This document shows, piece after piece, positions 46,601-56,250 of a DNA stretch of 64,000 bases. The DNA lies in the NCBI GenBank assembly GCA_002914805.1, contig JXTB01000026.1:661186-725185 (forward strand). The letters are read 5' to 3'. Under the pieces are notes generated by a model that was not told the origin of the DNA, searched no databases, and was given only the letters and a program-made list of their open reading frames with translations. Source of the DNA: Parasponia andersonii (lineage: Eukaryota; Streptophyta; Magnoliopsida; Rosales; Cannabaceae). Both the position numbers and the translations under genes were made by a program. How positions within the stretch are numbered: the stretch's first letter is position 1; the number at the start of each line of letters is the position of its first letter.

Positions 46601-49600
46601 CTGGTTTCAAGTTTGCATCCGGTATTTTTGCAATTAAAGGAAAGGAATATAATCACTCCCACTCTAAATCTAATCATTTAGAGCCCTAATTTAGGACATC
46701 TTTAAAAAATCTCCTTTCTCACATACTTCCTGTGCAAAATGACTTATTTACTTCTGGCTTGTAAATGAAAGGTCAAAGATTTTGTTGAATATAGCCATAT
46801 TATTGGTCATGTGGCTTGAACGGAGTAAGAACATATTACAGTGTAATGGAGAAGACCTTTTTTTTTTTTTTTGGGATATCTGTGTGCTTCCTCTATTATG
46901 GTTACGAGGGATCGGGTTTTCTTCTTTTTTTTTTTTTGATTTGAGATTTATTTGTGTTTTTTTTTTATTTTTGAGATCTCTCATCTACTCTTGTTCTCTT
47001 TCTCTTTACTTATTTTTTTTTATAGAAGTAGCTTGTTCTGTTACAAGGAGAAAAGTATTGCTCTGCAGAACCAAAACCAACAAGTGAAAAAGTAGAATTT
47101 CCTTTTGACGGAGTGAAGTGTGATATCTTTATTTGAAAGACTTAAATGTAGGAAATGGGATAGATTAAGGGGATACATGATTTAATATTGTTCAGTTGGA
47201 GAGGGAGTGTGTGTTAGTAAAGAAAGACATAGCATTTAAGCTTAAGGAAAACTATGCTTAAGCAATGAAAATGGTGAAATTGCATTTGATCTTGTCCTGT
47301 CTTCATGCATGGGAAGTTCTCTTTGTATAGGGAGTTTGTACACTGCCTTGGTTGGTTTTCGGATACTCCTTTTGATTATATCTTGAGCAATTAGTTGGTA
47401 CTTGTATTGTTGCGGCCCACCCTTATGTGCATAGTGTTTGAATCAATACTTTGGTTGGCGTTTACGTAGGTTCTTATGATTTATCATTTTGTCCTGCATC
47501 CCTTAGCTTATTGGTTTGGTCATGGGTGTGGAGATGCATTGTTAGGTGCTCCACTTTATTTTCCCATTAAGGTCAAACCTAAGTCTATACTAAAGGGAAG
47601 TTGTCCAGAGGGATGGAGCTGTATTGGGTCCTGTGGGGGGGCAAATGAAAAAATAATTATATATGTAGTGGCATTCTTCTTATTTTGATTTTTCCCCTAA
47701 TAAAAGATAAAAATATAATTTAAATCCCTTATCATATACCTCATGAAACCACACGAATTAAAAACTCTCCCATTTTTCTAATGAAATTTACTTTGGCTTT
47801 ATTCTTACATGCAAAAAATAAATTAAGAACGCCTAATTTCTCTTAAATTTGTATTAGAGTGGCTATTTTTTTTTTTTAAGAAGTTCACAATCTCTCTTCT
47901 AAATAGACTCTTCATTAAAGTTTAAAATTTTATTTATCTATTTTCAAACACCTTTTATATATTTTTATTTCCAAAATTAACCATTATGAAAATATTAAAA
48001 GAAATCTTCAACCTGCCATTTTTTGTTTACTTATTAGTTTTGAATGATTTATTCTTTTATTTTCTTCTTCCTCTATCTCTTTTTTTTTTTTTTTGGGTTG
48101 ATGTTGTAGTTATTGATGCATAATGATAACATGAGATTTTTGTCTCCCTTTTGTCACTCATAAGTTCACTGTCTATTCATCATTCATTCTACAACTCAAA
48201 TATGATTGGATTAGATTTTGAGTCTTAAAGTTTGATTAAGTTTATAACTTAATGATAAATGTTAATTTTGCGTTTTCTTTTCTTGTCCAGCCTTCTTTCT
48301 TGTCAGATATTTTAATGTACTTGAAAAATACACCAGTTAAGCTACAGAACATTACATATTAATAGAAGTGGTCGCACACCTATAAATTTGATGTGAATCC
48401 TATGCTTTTATTAGCCTACGACCCGTAACATTACTCAAAGAAATAAGGTTTTATGTAATGTCATATATTTTCATTTCTAATGTCACATATTTACATTTAA
48501 GTCTTTGAAATAGGGGTTTCTTTTGTAAGAAAAAAGATATTTAGTGTTATTATGTATCTTCGGAATTTTTCTTTGCTAAATTATGCCCCCACTAAAATCA
48601 TATCCTAGCTTATTCCCTGGTTGCCCATGTTCTGAGAAGAGATTTCTTGATTAACAAGAAGAGAGGAGCTGTGTTGATCTCTCACGGTTGGCTCCAACGA
48701 GTGAATAGAATGTTGGATCCAAATTAGATCTCAATTGAATCTTGCTTATCTTTTTCCTTTAAACTTGGACCAGGTATTAGATAACTTGGACCAGGTATTA
48801 GATAGTTGTAGAAGAAAATCTTGACGGATAACTCTCACTCTGCATATATATAGAATTAACATGATAACGGTAAATAAAGTGATTTTTAAATATTCAAATA
48901 TTGCTATTCAACTTGATGATAAATTGCAGGATACAACTGCTGCTGTCCTTAGTGCGGCACTTGCTTCTAAGACATCAGAACCATCCACTTCTGGTGTTTC
49001 TGGGACTCCATCTTCTGATGAAGGAAGTTCGAATTTAGCTGTGCAATCACCTTTGACAGACAAACATGATAAATCACCAGATTCTACAACGGAGGTTGGC
49101 TCTGACGAGGCAAATGAAGATAAAATTCATCTGTGCACTGTTGAGGTAGATAAAGAATTCGTACAATTGTGTCATTGAGTGTTTATTAAACGCAGTGTGC
49201 ATGATATGGTTGCTTCCAAACCCCCCCCCCCCCCCCCCTTCTCTTTTTTTCCTTTTTATTGACAGAAGAAAATTTGTGAACTCGGAGAGGCAACGACTTC
49301 AAAATTATCTGATGCTGATGAATCAGGATGTGCGGATGAGGAGTCCAACTCATCCATACAAGTTGAAAAAGAATTACAGCATCCTACTGTTGTTGACCAG
49401 GATTCGACTGGGCCTGGTCATATGTCTTCTAGAGTTATAGCTGAATCTCATGCTCTGGAAAAAGTTACTGGTAATTATTTAGATGTTTCAGATGTAGGAT
49501 CAAAGTCACTTAAAGTTATTGAAGTTGTGCCAGATGAAAAGGATGAAGCTGTAAATGATAAGAGGGATACTGAAGTCGATCGTTGTGCAACTGTCAACAA

Positions 49601-52125
49601 ATCTAATGATGTGTACTTAAACATCCGAATGCCTAATGGTGGCAACTTGCAAGACAAGTTTTCGGTAACGAGCACTTTGAGACTGGTAAAAGAGTATGTC
49701 GATGGACATCAAGATGGTATCATTGGGTCTTATGATCTTGCCATTCCTTATCCACGCAAGATGTACGGTGACCAAGGTATGTACTGAATATTTAAATTTA
49801 TTTAAGAGAATAGAAAAAAAGGAAAAAATTTTGGTACACTATATGGTTAAGTTAATTTGTTTTCATTTAGTCGACTGGTCGTTATGTTACCTAGTAACTT
49901 GTATCTTGATATTCTTGCTATAATAGAATAGTGTATTCATTTGTGCCTTTCATTGTCTGTTGTCGTCCTGTGTATTTAGGTACTTGCATGTGATGCAAGT
50001 GCATATGTGCTTGTTTTTACTTGTGGGATTGGACAAGTGTAAGAAATTGTTGAATTTTTAAATGAATATGACAACGACATTGATTACGACATTAAAAGAG
50101 GGGAAAACACCAGAACTATCTCCTAAGATTTAACGAATGGCATTTACCTCTGTGTTCTAGGCAATGCAAAATATACCCTTTGAGTTTTGTAAAATAATCC
50201 CATCTGAAGAGTGACAAGTATTACCAGTCTTGGAATAAATAAAGTGAATACCATATCTGCTTTGGAAAACTCAAGGGAATATTGGGTAAATCTCATATTT
50301 CATTAAATACCATACATTTTTTGTATTTTCCGTTAGAAGAGTGTTTGTGCATACGTTTTGTGGTGAAGTTGTCTAACTATATCTGCAAGCATACTTCTAG
50401 GTGACTGTTCCTGGGTTTTGGCATTATTGTTCAGTTGCATGCCTGATGATTGTTCAATGCTAGATCAACTTATGCATCTGTTGCCTACTGCTTACATATG
50501 AGGTTGCCTTGGTCATGTAAGCTATGTTTGTTGCTTAGATTGTACTTTCTATCAGCTTGACATCTGTTTAGCTTATGCTAGTAGAGTCTGCTGTTATTTG
50601 CACATTATCAATAGTATTTTACAATCCCTCCTGCCTCCTTCCACTGATCTCATGTTACATGATTTCTAAGATCCATCTGTGTTTGTCATGTTGTGAGTTC
50701 AGAGAGCAGAATTGCTAAACACAAATTGTTTTGGTGTCAATTCTGTTTATAGTTTGCTTTATATTACAGAATTATTCGTTAAGAGATTCTCACAGTGATT
50801 AGTTACTAATATTAAAGTTGCAGATCCTGTTCTTCTTCTTCCTTTTTGTGTGTATGTGTGTGTGTTGAAGAGAAGACAGATTAGGGTAACTTTTACTCTG
50901 TCTATGTTTCTTGATGTTTTCAGGTTATATGTATAGATATATCCACGATATATACATAAAAAAGAGCGATCCTTCATATAACATATACTAATTATGTTTT
51001 CAAATTATGGGAAATAATGTTGTGAATGAACTCTGTTCTAATTGTCTCAGCTTTGTGCAGATTTAGGCAAAAGCTTGTCAGAACTGGGTCTGTTTGATAG
51101 ACAGGCATTGATTGTGGTTCCTCATCAACGAGCGACTGATCAGGCATGTTCAAGAAATATTGTTGAGTCCTCAAATGAGAGTAATGAGGGTTATCTTTCT
51201 TATGCAAAAAGAATGCTATCTTTCATAAATCCTCTCTCCTATTTTGGTGGTGGTTCTAGCTCAACAAGTCCTGGACAACAATCTGAACAAGGCATGTGGG
51301 AATATGGTCAGTTTTTCTTTTCTCTGCTGGGAATAGGAAATAACTTCTACTTATGAACTTCTGAGGTTCTTCCGAAGTTCAGTCAATTAATCAATGTTTG
51401 AGCGACAAAAGGTTGTAGTTGAAACTATTGCATACTTGTTCTTTCATTTGTTTGAGAAGCCTTTGAACCTTCACATTCAACTGATTCTTCGAGTCCTTTG
51501 ATTGTTTTCACAGAAATTTTATTACATACTGTCTCTTCGATATTATATTCATTACTTTCTTCTCGACTGAACAAATACCATGATTGGATGGTTCATGAAT
51601 ATGAACTTTTCATCGTCTTTTCTCCGGAAATTCAAATAATCTTATTTAATCATATATCCTTGAAACTTACACTTGATACATAAAACTTGCTGATCAATTG
51701 CCTTTACTATCCGTAATTTTCTTTTGTGAAGCCATTTTCTGTTTGTTTTATGAAAATGGCTTCACAAAAATACCGTGAAATAAGTGCCGTGAATATTTTT
51801 TTATTTATTTTTATATATCTTGGGAAAATTACTGTGAAATAAATGCCGGTTTGAAATACAGGACTCACTTCAATTTGATTTTGTAGGTCCAAACTCTGCA
51901 ATTCAGACCAACTTCCCCCAACAACAAAGATCTCACTCTGCCTCAACGCAAAGCCTTTCTGCGGGCAGCAGAAATGTGGGTAAAAGCACACGGCCAACGA
52001 CGTCCCGATTTGGAAGCAATATTCACACATTGAAGCATGATGAAGATGACGGACGGTTCAACGACCGAAATTCCTTCTGGAACGGTAATTCTACGCAATA
52101 TGGTGGTAATGACAATGGCAAATAA
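43697..52125 (+). CDS. PUX11: Plant UBX domain-containing protein (PUX11-like), nine exons
   Basis: Exons: 43697-43796, 45087-45139, 45304-45385, 46222-46287, 46393-46460, 48930-49145, 49266-49776, 51061-51306, 51887-52125. All introns are GT-AG and the phases agree, giving 526 aa. The N-terminus (about 1-125) is a thioredoxin-like/UAS-type module (KQRKLFVVFIS, WTDTRVAESVLKYCILLHL, IPCITAVGYNGIQLWQ, EGFVSAEVLASSLEKVWLSL). An acidic, Ser-rich linker follows (about 126-310). The UBX domain covers about 311-388 (YLNIRMPNGG, then SYDLAIPYPRKMY), with the Arg and Y-P-R loop that correspond to the CDC48/p97-binding FPR signature. A conserved YLSYAKRMLSFINPLSYFGG segment and a Ser/Asn-rich tail close it. 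PUX proteins are adaptors or regulators of the CDC48 ATPase in ubiquitin-dependent protein handling; the specific partner is unknown. Length and architecture match Arabidopsis PUX11. No defects seen. Confidence 0.9.
45752..45917 (+). repeat. 83-bp tandem duplication in PUX11 intron 3
   Basis: Two copies of TTTTGATCTTTTAGGAGTTT..GAAGTCAGTTCTT-GTTGAG, at 45752 and 45835, differ at only a few bases. Confidence 0.85.
48761..48806 (+). repeat. Short tandem duplication in PUX11 intron 5
   Basis: AACTTGGACCAGGTATTAGAT occurs twice in succession, about 120-170 bp upstream of exon 6. Confidence 0.85.
49221..49238 (+). repeat. C18 homopolymer near the 3' end of PUX11 intron 6
   Basis: Eighteen consecutive C residues followed by a T-rich tract and ACAG at the exon 7 acceptor. 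It extends the intron's polypyrimidine tract. Confidence 0.9.
51722..51769. repeat. Perfect 18-bp hairpin in PUX11 intron 8
   Basis: TTTTGTGAAGCCATTTTC (51722-51739) and its exact reverse complement (51752-51769) are separated by a 12-base loop. It is followed by two related blocks, ACCGTGAAATAAGTGCCG and ACTGTGAAATAAATGCCGG, upstream of the exon 9 acceptor. Confidence 0.9.
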
Positions 52126-53027
52126 CAGCTTTTGAGCTCTAATCTATTGGGTTCCACCTGCTTCCTGGTGTCTAGTGTCTGCTTCAAACTAAAATGGAAA
52201 TTGATGGTTAAAGACTGTTAGTGTAGATCAGTTACCAATAAAGCTAAAATGTGCAAGGTGGTTACTTTGAGGTACTGTAGAATAAGGATTTCATATAGAG
52301 CTTGCTAACTTTATATATGCTTGAAAATGGATATATATACGCACTATTATGTTTACACAAAAATATTTGTAAATAACGCGTTCTGTTATAGCATCCATCA
52401 TTTTCATTAATCGCATTTATCTACCCAAAGACTGGTTTTGATGGATGAATTATACACTGGTGCTAGACAGGTGGATTGAGAAATGAATATGAAATTAGTT
52501 AATTTGATTAGTTGTATCATGTACCAAGAATCAAAGTAGAATGACCTGCAAAGGGGGAAAAAAAAAAAAACCAAACAAAAAAAAGGAATGAAAGTAGAAT
52601 TAGTTACTTTAGAATATAAAATTAAATGCGGTTAATTTTAAGTAAGAGTCTTTAATGAAAATTTGATCGAGTGAGCGCAGATATAATGAACTTGATTATT
52701 ATGAATGCCAATTGCCTTTTTCAATTGGTGTTTAGATATTGACGGGCTGTGATTTTTACGACCCTGTCATTCTCTTTTAATATCTTGTCATTCTCTTTTA
52801 ATTGGAAAATCACATTATTCTAAAATAAAAAGTATCTACTGGAACCCAAATTGAAAGGTGAAAAGTTAACATTCAGTCACAGATAGGGTTCGGATTCGGG
52901 ATAAAAGGCTGTTTTCTTTTTTTAATTTTTTTTTTTTTTATGTAATAGGATTTCTAACACTTATACTAACAAAAATTGAAAACAATTACAAAAAACGGAA
53001 GTCTGGGCTTTTTTTTAACTTTTGCAC
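52126..53027 (+). other. PUX11 3' UTR and downstream non-coding sequence
   Basis: The first 250 bp after the stop (to about 52390) are a plausible 3' UTR (AATAAAG at 52239 and similar signals). The rest is AT-rich with A-tracts near 52558-52585; no gene is seen. Confidence 0.45.
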
Positions 53028-53250
53028 GATTTTTATTAGGAAAATATCATGTTTTTAAAATATTTAGAAAAGTATTATTTTTAAAATAGTTACCACTTAT
53101 TGATTTCTGGAAACTAGTTACTGGTTATCAGTTATAAATATATTTGGTTACAAGTTAATAGTTTCTAGAAACTGGTTACTAGAAACTAATCAATATTTTT
53201 AAAAATATTTTTTAAAAAACCATATTTTTTAATAAAATCCTAACCATACC
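53028..53250. repeat. Small inverted-repeat element (MITE-like)
   Basis: TTTTTATTAGGAAAATATCATG..TTTTTAAAATAGTTACC.. pairs imperfectly with ..AATATTTTTTAAAAAACCATATTTTTTAATAAAATCC. In the centre, GTTTCTAGAAAC and GGAAACTAGTTAC/GGTTACTAGAAAC form further dyads. Ends and family are uncertain. Confidence 0.4.
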
Positions 53251-53324
53251 TTAAAAGTTCAAAACCACCGTATTTTTCAAAATTTTTTTTGCTGAAATAC
53301 CGAATATTGTCTAATTTCCTCTGT

Positions 53325-53515
53325 ATAATAACCAAAGAAGTTCTCTGTCAAGCAAATCATCTCTGTAGCTCCATTCCCGTTCCCTACCGTATGAGTCCCC
53401 ATTTCTGCCGTATTGAACATCATCCCTGCTTCCATAATGCTCATCTTCTTATCTATCTCCATATCCACCTGAACCGGGCCTATACATTCCGCCTGATGAC
53501 GATGTGCTTCGAAAT
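53325..53515 (-). pseudogene. Epsin (ENTH-family clathrin adaptor) exon relic
   Basis: The minus strand from 53515 reads a segment very like the one just after the ENTH domain of plant epsins: FRSTSSSGGMYRPGSGGYGD, then a stop in place of the expected residue, then EDEHYGSRDD, NGDSYGREREWSYRDD. It starts at a sequence resembling a 3' splice site (GAGGACAG at 53523-53516), so it corresponds to the beginning of an exon. Epsins bind phosphoinositides and clathrin at Golgi/endosome membranes. Neither the ENTH domain nor the rest of the gene is seen nearby; it is an isolated, inactivated fragment. Confidence 0.65.
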
Positions 53516-53639
53516 CTGTCCTCATATAACATTCATAAGCCTCATCCATTATATTTTCGTATGTAAGGATACTATTAGAAGTGTTCAAACATTGTACTAT
53601 TCATCTTTCCTATAGTTAAAAATCTTTAAATATAATTGT

Positions 53640-54099
53640 TTAGAGACGGTAGAACTTTTGCGTGATCATAAGAACAGGAGGCTCAATTTTATCACAAATT
53701 GCATACATTAAAAGTATTTTGTAAAGGTTTATCATAAAGAATACCAAGAATGGTCTATTACCTTTTCGACATGGAATTACTTTTTCCAAATATCAGTGGC
53801 CTACAATACCCGAAGAAATAGGAACCTGAGAACGCTTTCCCATGCAAAAGTAGTGGCAAGCTCATATATAGGAAACTTAATACTAGACCATATATATGTT
53901 TTGCAGTAGGCAAGGTCGGCAAATATAAATCCAATCTTGGACTTGCACACCGGGAGGTTGTCAAGTAAATTGTAAAATATCCTTGTGCATCTTAGTGATA
54001 GTTTTGACACTATATGGGCTATATAGGTTATGAATTTCAATCAATATAGTGTTCGAGAAAATCAACTCTTAGGTATGTTTTTACATTGAGAGTAGAGTT
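53640..54099. other. Non-coding spacer
   Basis: No recognisable gene or repeat; a few short open frames on the minus strand overlap each other and lack resemblance to known proteins. Confidence 0.4.
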
Positions 54100-54378
54100 A
54101 TGAACTAAGAGATGCATAAAGTAGAGTTGTATGGTAGAGTCCAATGTAAAAGCTAAATATGTAACTGCAAAAAGAAGCTGTGTGGTTCCATAAATTCGTT
54201 GAAGACATTGAGGCGGTATGTACCATAACTAAATCTTTGCTACATCACTGTGACCACAGTAGAGCAGTAGCAATCGAAAGAACTAAGAAATTACAAGTCA
54301 TAGAAACAAATAAAAAGGAAGTGCAAGTCATAAGATAATAGTGTAGAGACAACGTGCAAGGTTATCAAGATAGCATCG
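54100..54378 (+). repeat. Left part of a duplicated segment, interrupted by the second gypsy element
   Basis: Matches 61262-61500 in the same orientation (GAGATGCATAAAGTA-AGT, GTATGGTA-AGTCCA, AGTCATAGAAACAAATAAAAA, GTCATAAGATA-TAGTG). The match continues on the other side of the element at 60373-60414 (CTAATAATCTTGT). Confidence 0.8.
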
Positions 54379-55028
54379 TATTACGCCCCGTTTATTTAGC
54401 TCTCCAAAATCCAAATGTTGCTGCTCATGGCTCTAAGATCATTTATATATATACTGCTCACCCTAAAGGATAGAGGAAGACCCTAAAACGTGGTGGACAC
54501 TTCTAGAATAATTAAGAGAGGTCTTGGCCATGCTAGAAGACTCTAGATAGCATTACTAAGTCCTAGAAGACTCTAGACAAGGTTGGATGGTACTAGATGG
54601 GTTGAGACTGTCCTAGAAGCTCCTAGAATGACTTGGAAGAGTCAAGATGGTGAGTGAACCTTCTAAAAAGTTCTAGGCCATACTTGTTATTTCTCCATGT
54701 AAATATCTTTGTAGATATTACTACTTTATTTGGGAATATTCTAAACTCTTTATAAGATCATACCACTTGGCATGATCATAATCTTTAGTTGGTTTAGGCT
54801 TTGCATATATAAAGGACCTCTTGGGTTCATTTGTACATAAGTCCTATTTATGAGAGTTGTAAGCATTCTAATAGTAATATAAAACTTTCATTCACTCAAG
54901 CTTCTCCTTTGCTAATCTGTCTCAGAGCTTACTCTAAGTCCCTTTCTTGAGTGTTGGTAGGCTGACTTAGTGTGACAGACTGTACTAACTGCCATAGGAC
55001 TGTCCAGTTTAAGGCTAGGATCATGACA
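54379..55028 (+). repeat. 5' LTR of the second gypsy element
   Basis: Starts TATTACGCCCC (TGTTATGCTCC in the 3' copy) and ends CATGACA. It contains a TATA-like TATATAAA at 54806-54813 and a cluster of CTAGAAG/TTCTAGAA motifs at about 54500-54680. Confidence 0.9.
54806..54813 (+). promoter_or_regulatory. LTR TATA box
   Basis: TATATAAA, conserved at the same position in the 3' LTR (60146-60153). It is the likely core promoter of the element; a transcript would start some 30 bp downstream. Confidence 0.6.
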
Positions 55029-55031
55029 TCA

Positions 55032-55043
55032 TGGTGTCAGAGC
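55032..55043 (+). other. Primer-binding site of the second gypsy element
   Basis: TGGTGTCAGAGC, three bases after the LTR, matches 11 of 12 bases of the initiator tRNA-Met primer site. Confidence 0.85.
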
Positions 55044-55091
55044 TTTGGTTGGTCATTATATCTTGGTGGTTCCATTGTCTATATGAAAACT

Positions 55092-56250
55092 ATGGCTACA
55101 ACTCCCGACCTTGTTGAAGTTGGTGTTTCTAAACGTGGGCATGATGAAGGGAAGAAGGGTACTACCCGCAGCAAGTCGAGGGACGTGGTGACTAGCTTGG
55201 AGGCTAGAGTGTTTCAACTAGAGTCCAACTTGGGCACGTTGGGCAAGCGATAGATGACCTAGATGGTCATTACGACGGTTTGGAGATCGAGGATGTGGAG
55301 ATCCTCAGCGGCATCAAAGATGAGCTTGGTAGGCTAGAGGCCGACTTAAGGCAGGAGATCAAGTCTCTTCCTTCGGAGATTGCCAATGTATGAGATATCT
55401 TCCAAAGAGAACTCACTAATATTTTATTTAGAGTAGATAAGATGGATAGTGATCTTGCTTTGTGCAAGCGAGTGGTGGCCACGGGGGTGACCACCACAAA
55501 AACTATTGAGGCAAGGAAGGTCGAGGTGCCCAAACCAAAGACCTTCAACGGTACTCGAAATGCTCGGGAAGTTGAGAACTTCCTATGGGGACTCGAGCAA
55601 TACTTCAAGACCACTGGTGTGACGAACGATGCCGATAATATTCGTAATATTGCTTTGTATCTAACTGATACTGTCATGCTATGGTAGAGGTGGAGACACG
55701 GAGAGATACAACCAGGGGTGTGCACCATAGCCACCTTTGATGATTTCAAGAGAGAGCTTAAGAGGCAATTCTTCCCCGAAAATGCTAAAAAGGAGGCAAG
55801 AGGCCGTCTTCACTGACTCAAACAATCTAACAGTATTAGAGACTATGTGAAAGAGTTTACCACACTCTTGCTCGAAGTCCCTGATACTTCAGATAAAGAT
55901 GCCTTGTTCTTGTTCATGGATGGTCTTCAGAATTGGGCTAAGTTAGAGCTCAAGTATCGTGGTGTCCAGGACTTGGCCGATTCTATTGCGGTAACTGAGA
56001 GCCTTATTGATTACTCTATCAGTAAAGACCCTTCTAAGGCCAAAGACAAGAAGGTTAGTGGAGCAAAGAGTGGAGGAGAGCAAACAAAAGGAGGAAAATG
56101 GAACAAAGATAGTTCTTCCTACAAGCACAAGGACAAGGGTAAAGAGAAGGAAGATCATGACTTCTCCAAGCCAAGAGTCAAGTGCTTCCTTTATGATGGG
56201 CTACATTGGGCACAGAGTGTCCCAAGAAGAAAGTTCTCAATGCCTTAATT
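55092..56250 (+). pseudogene. gag relic of the second gypsy element
   Basis: Begins at about 55092 (MATTPDLVEVGVSKRG). The Gag domain follows (KTFNGTRNAREVENFLWGLE, then FFPENAKKEARGRL, IRDYVKEFTTLLLEVPD), then a Lys-rich tail and a zinc knuckle near 56190-56225. The knuckle reads C-FLYDGLH and then changes frame into GTECPKKK, so one cysteine is lost and a frameshift splits the motif. Stops at 55252, 55393, 55687 and 55816 interrupt it; most could arise from single C-to-T or G-to-A changes. Confidence 0.85.

Noticed and set aside
47476-47688. 70-codon open frame in PUX11 intron 5
   Set aside because: No homology recognised and located in a long intron; treated as chance.
53277-53615. Open frames of 103 and 108 codons on opposite strands
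   Set aside because: The minus-strand epsin similarity is in a different frame that contains a stop; these frames are shadows of that relic.
55270-55749. 159-codon open frame on the minus strand
   Set aside because: Antisense of gag of the second gypsy element; no independent resemblance to any protein family.
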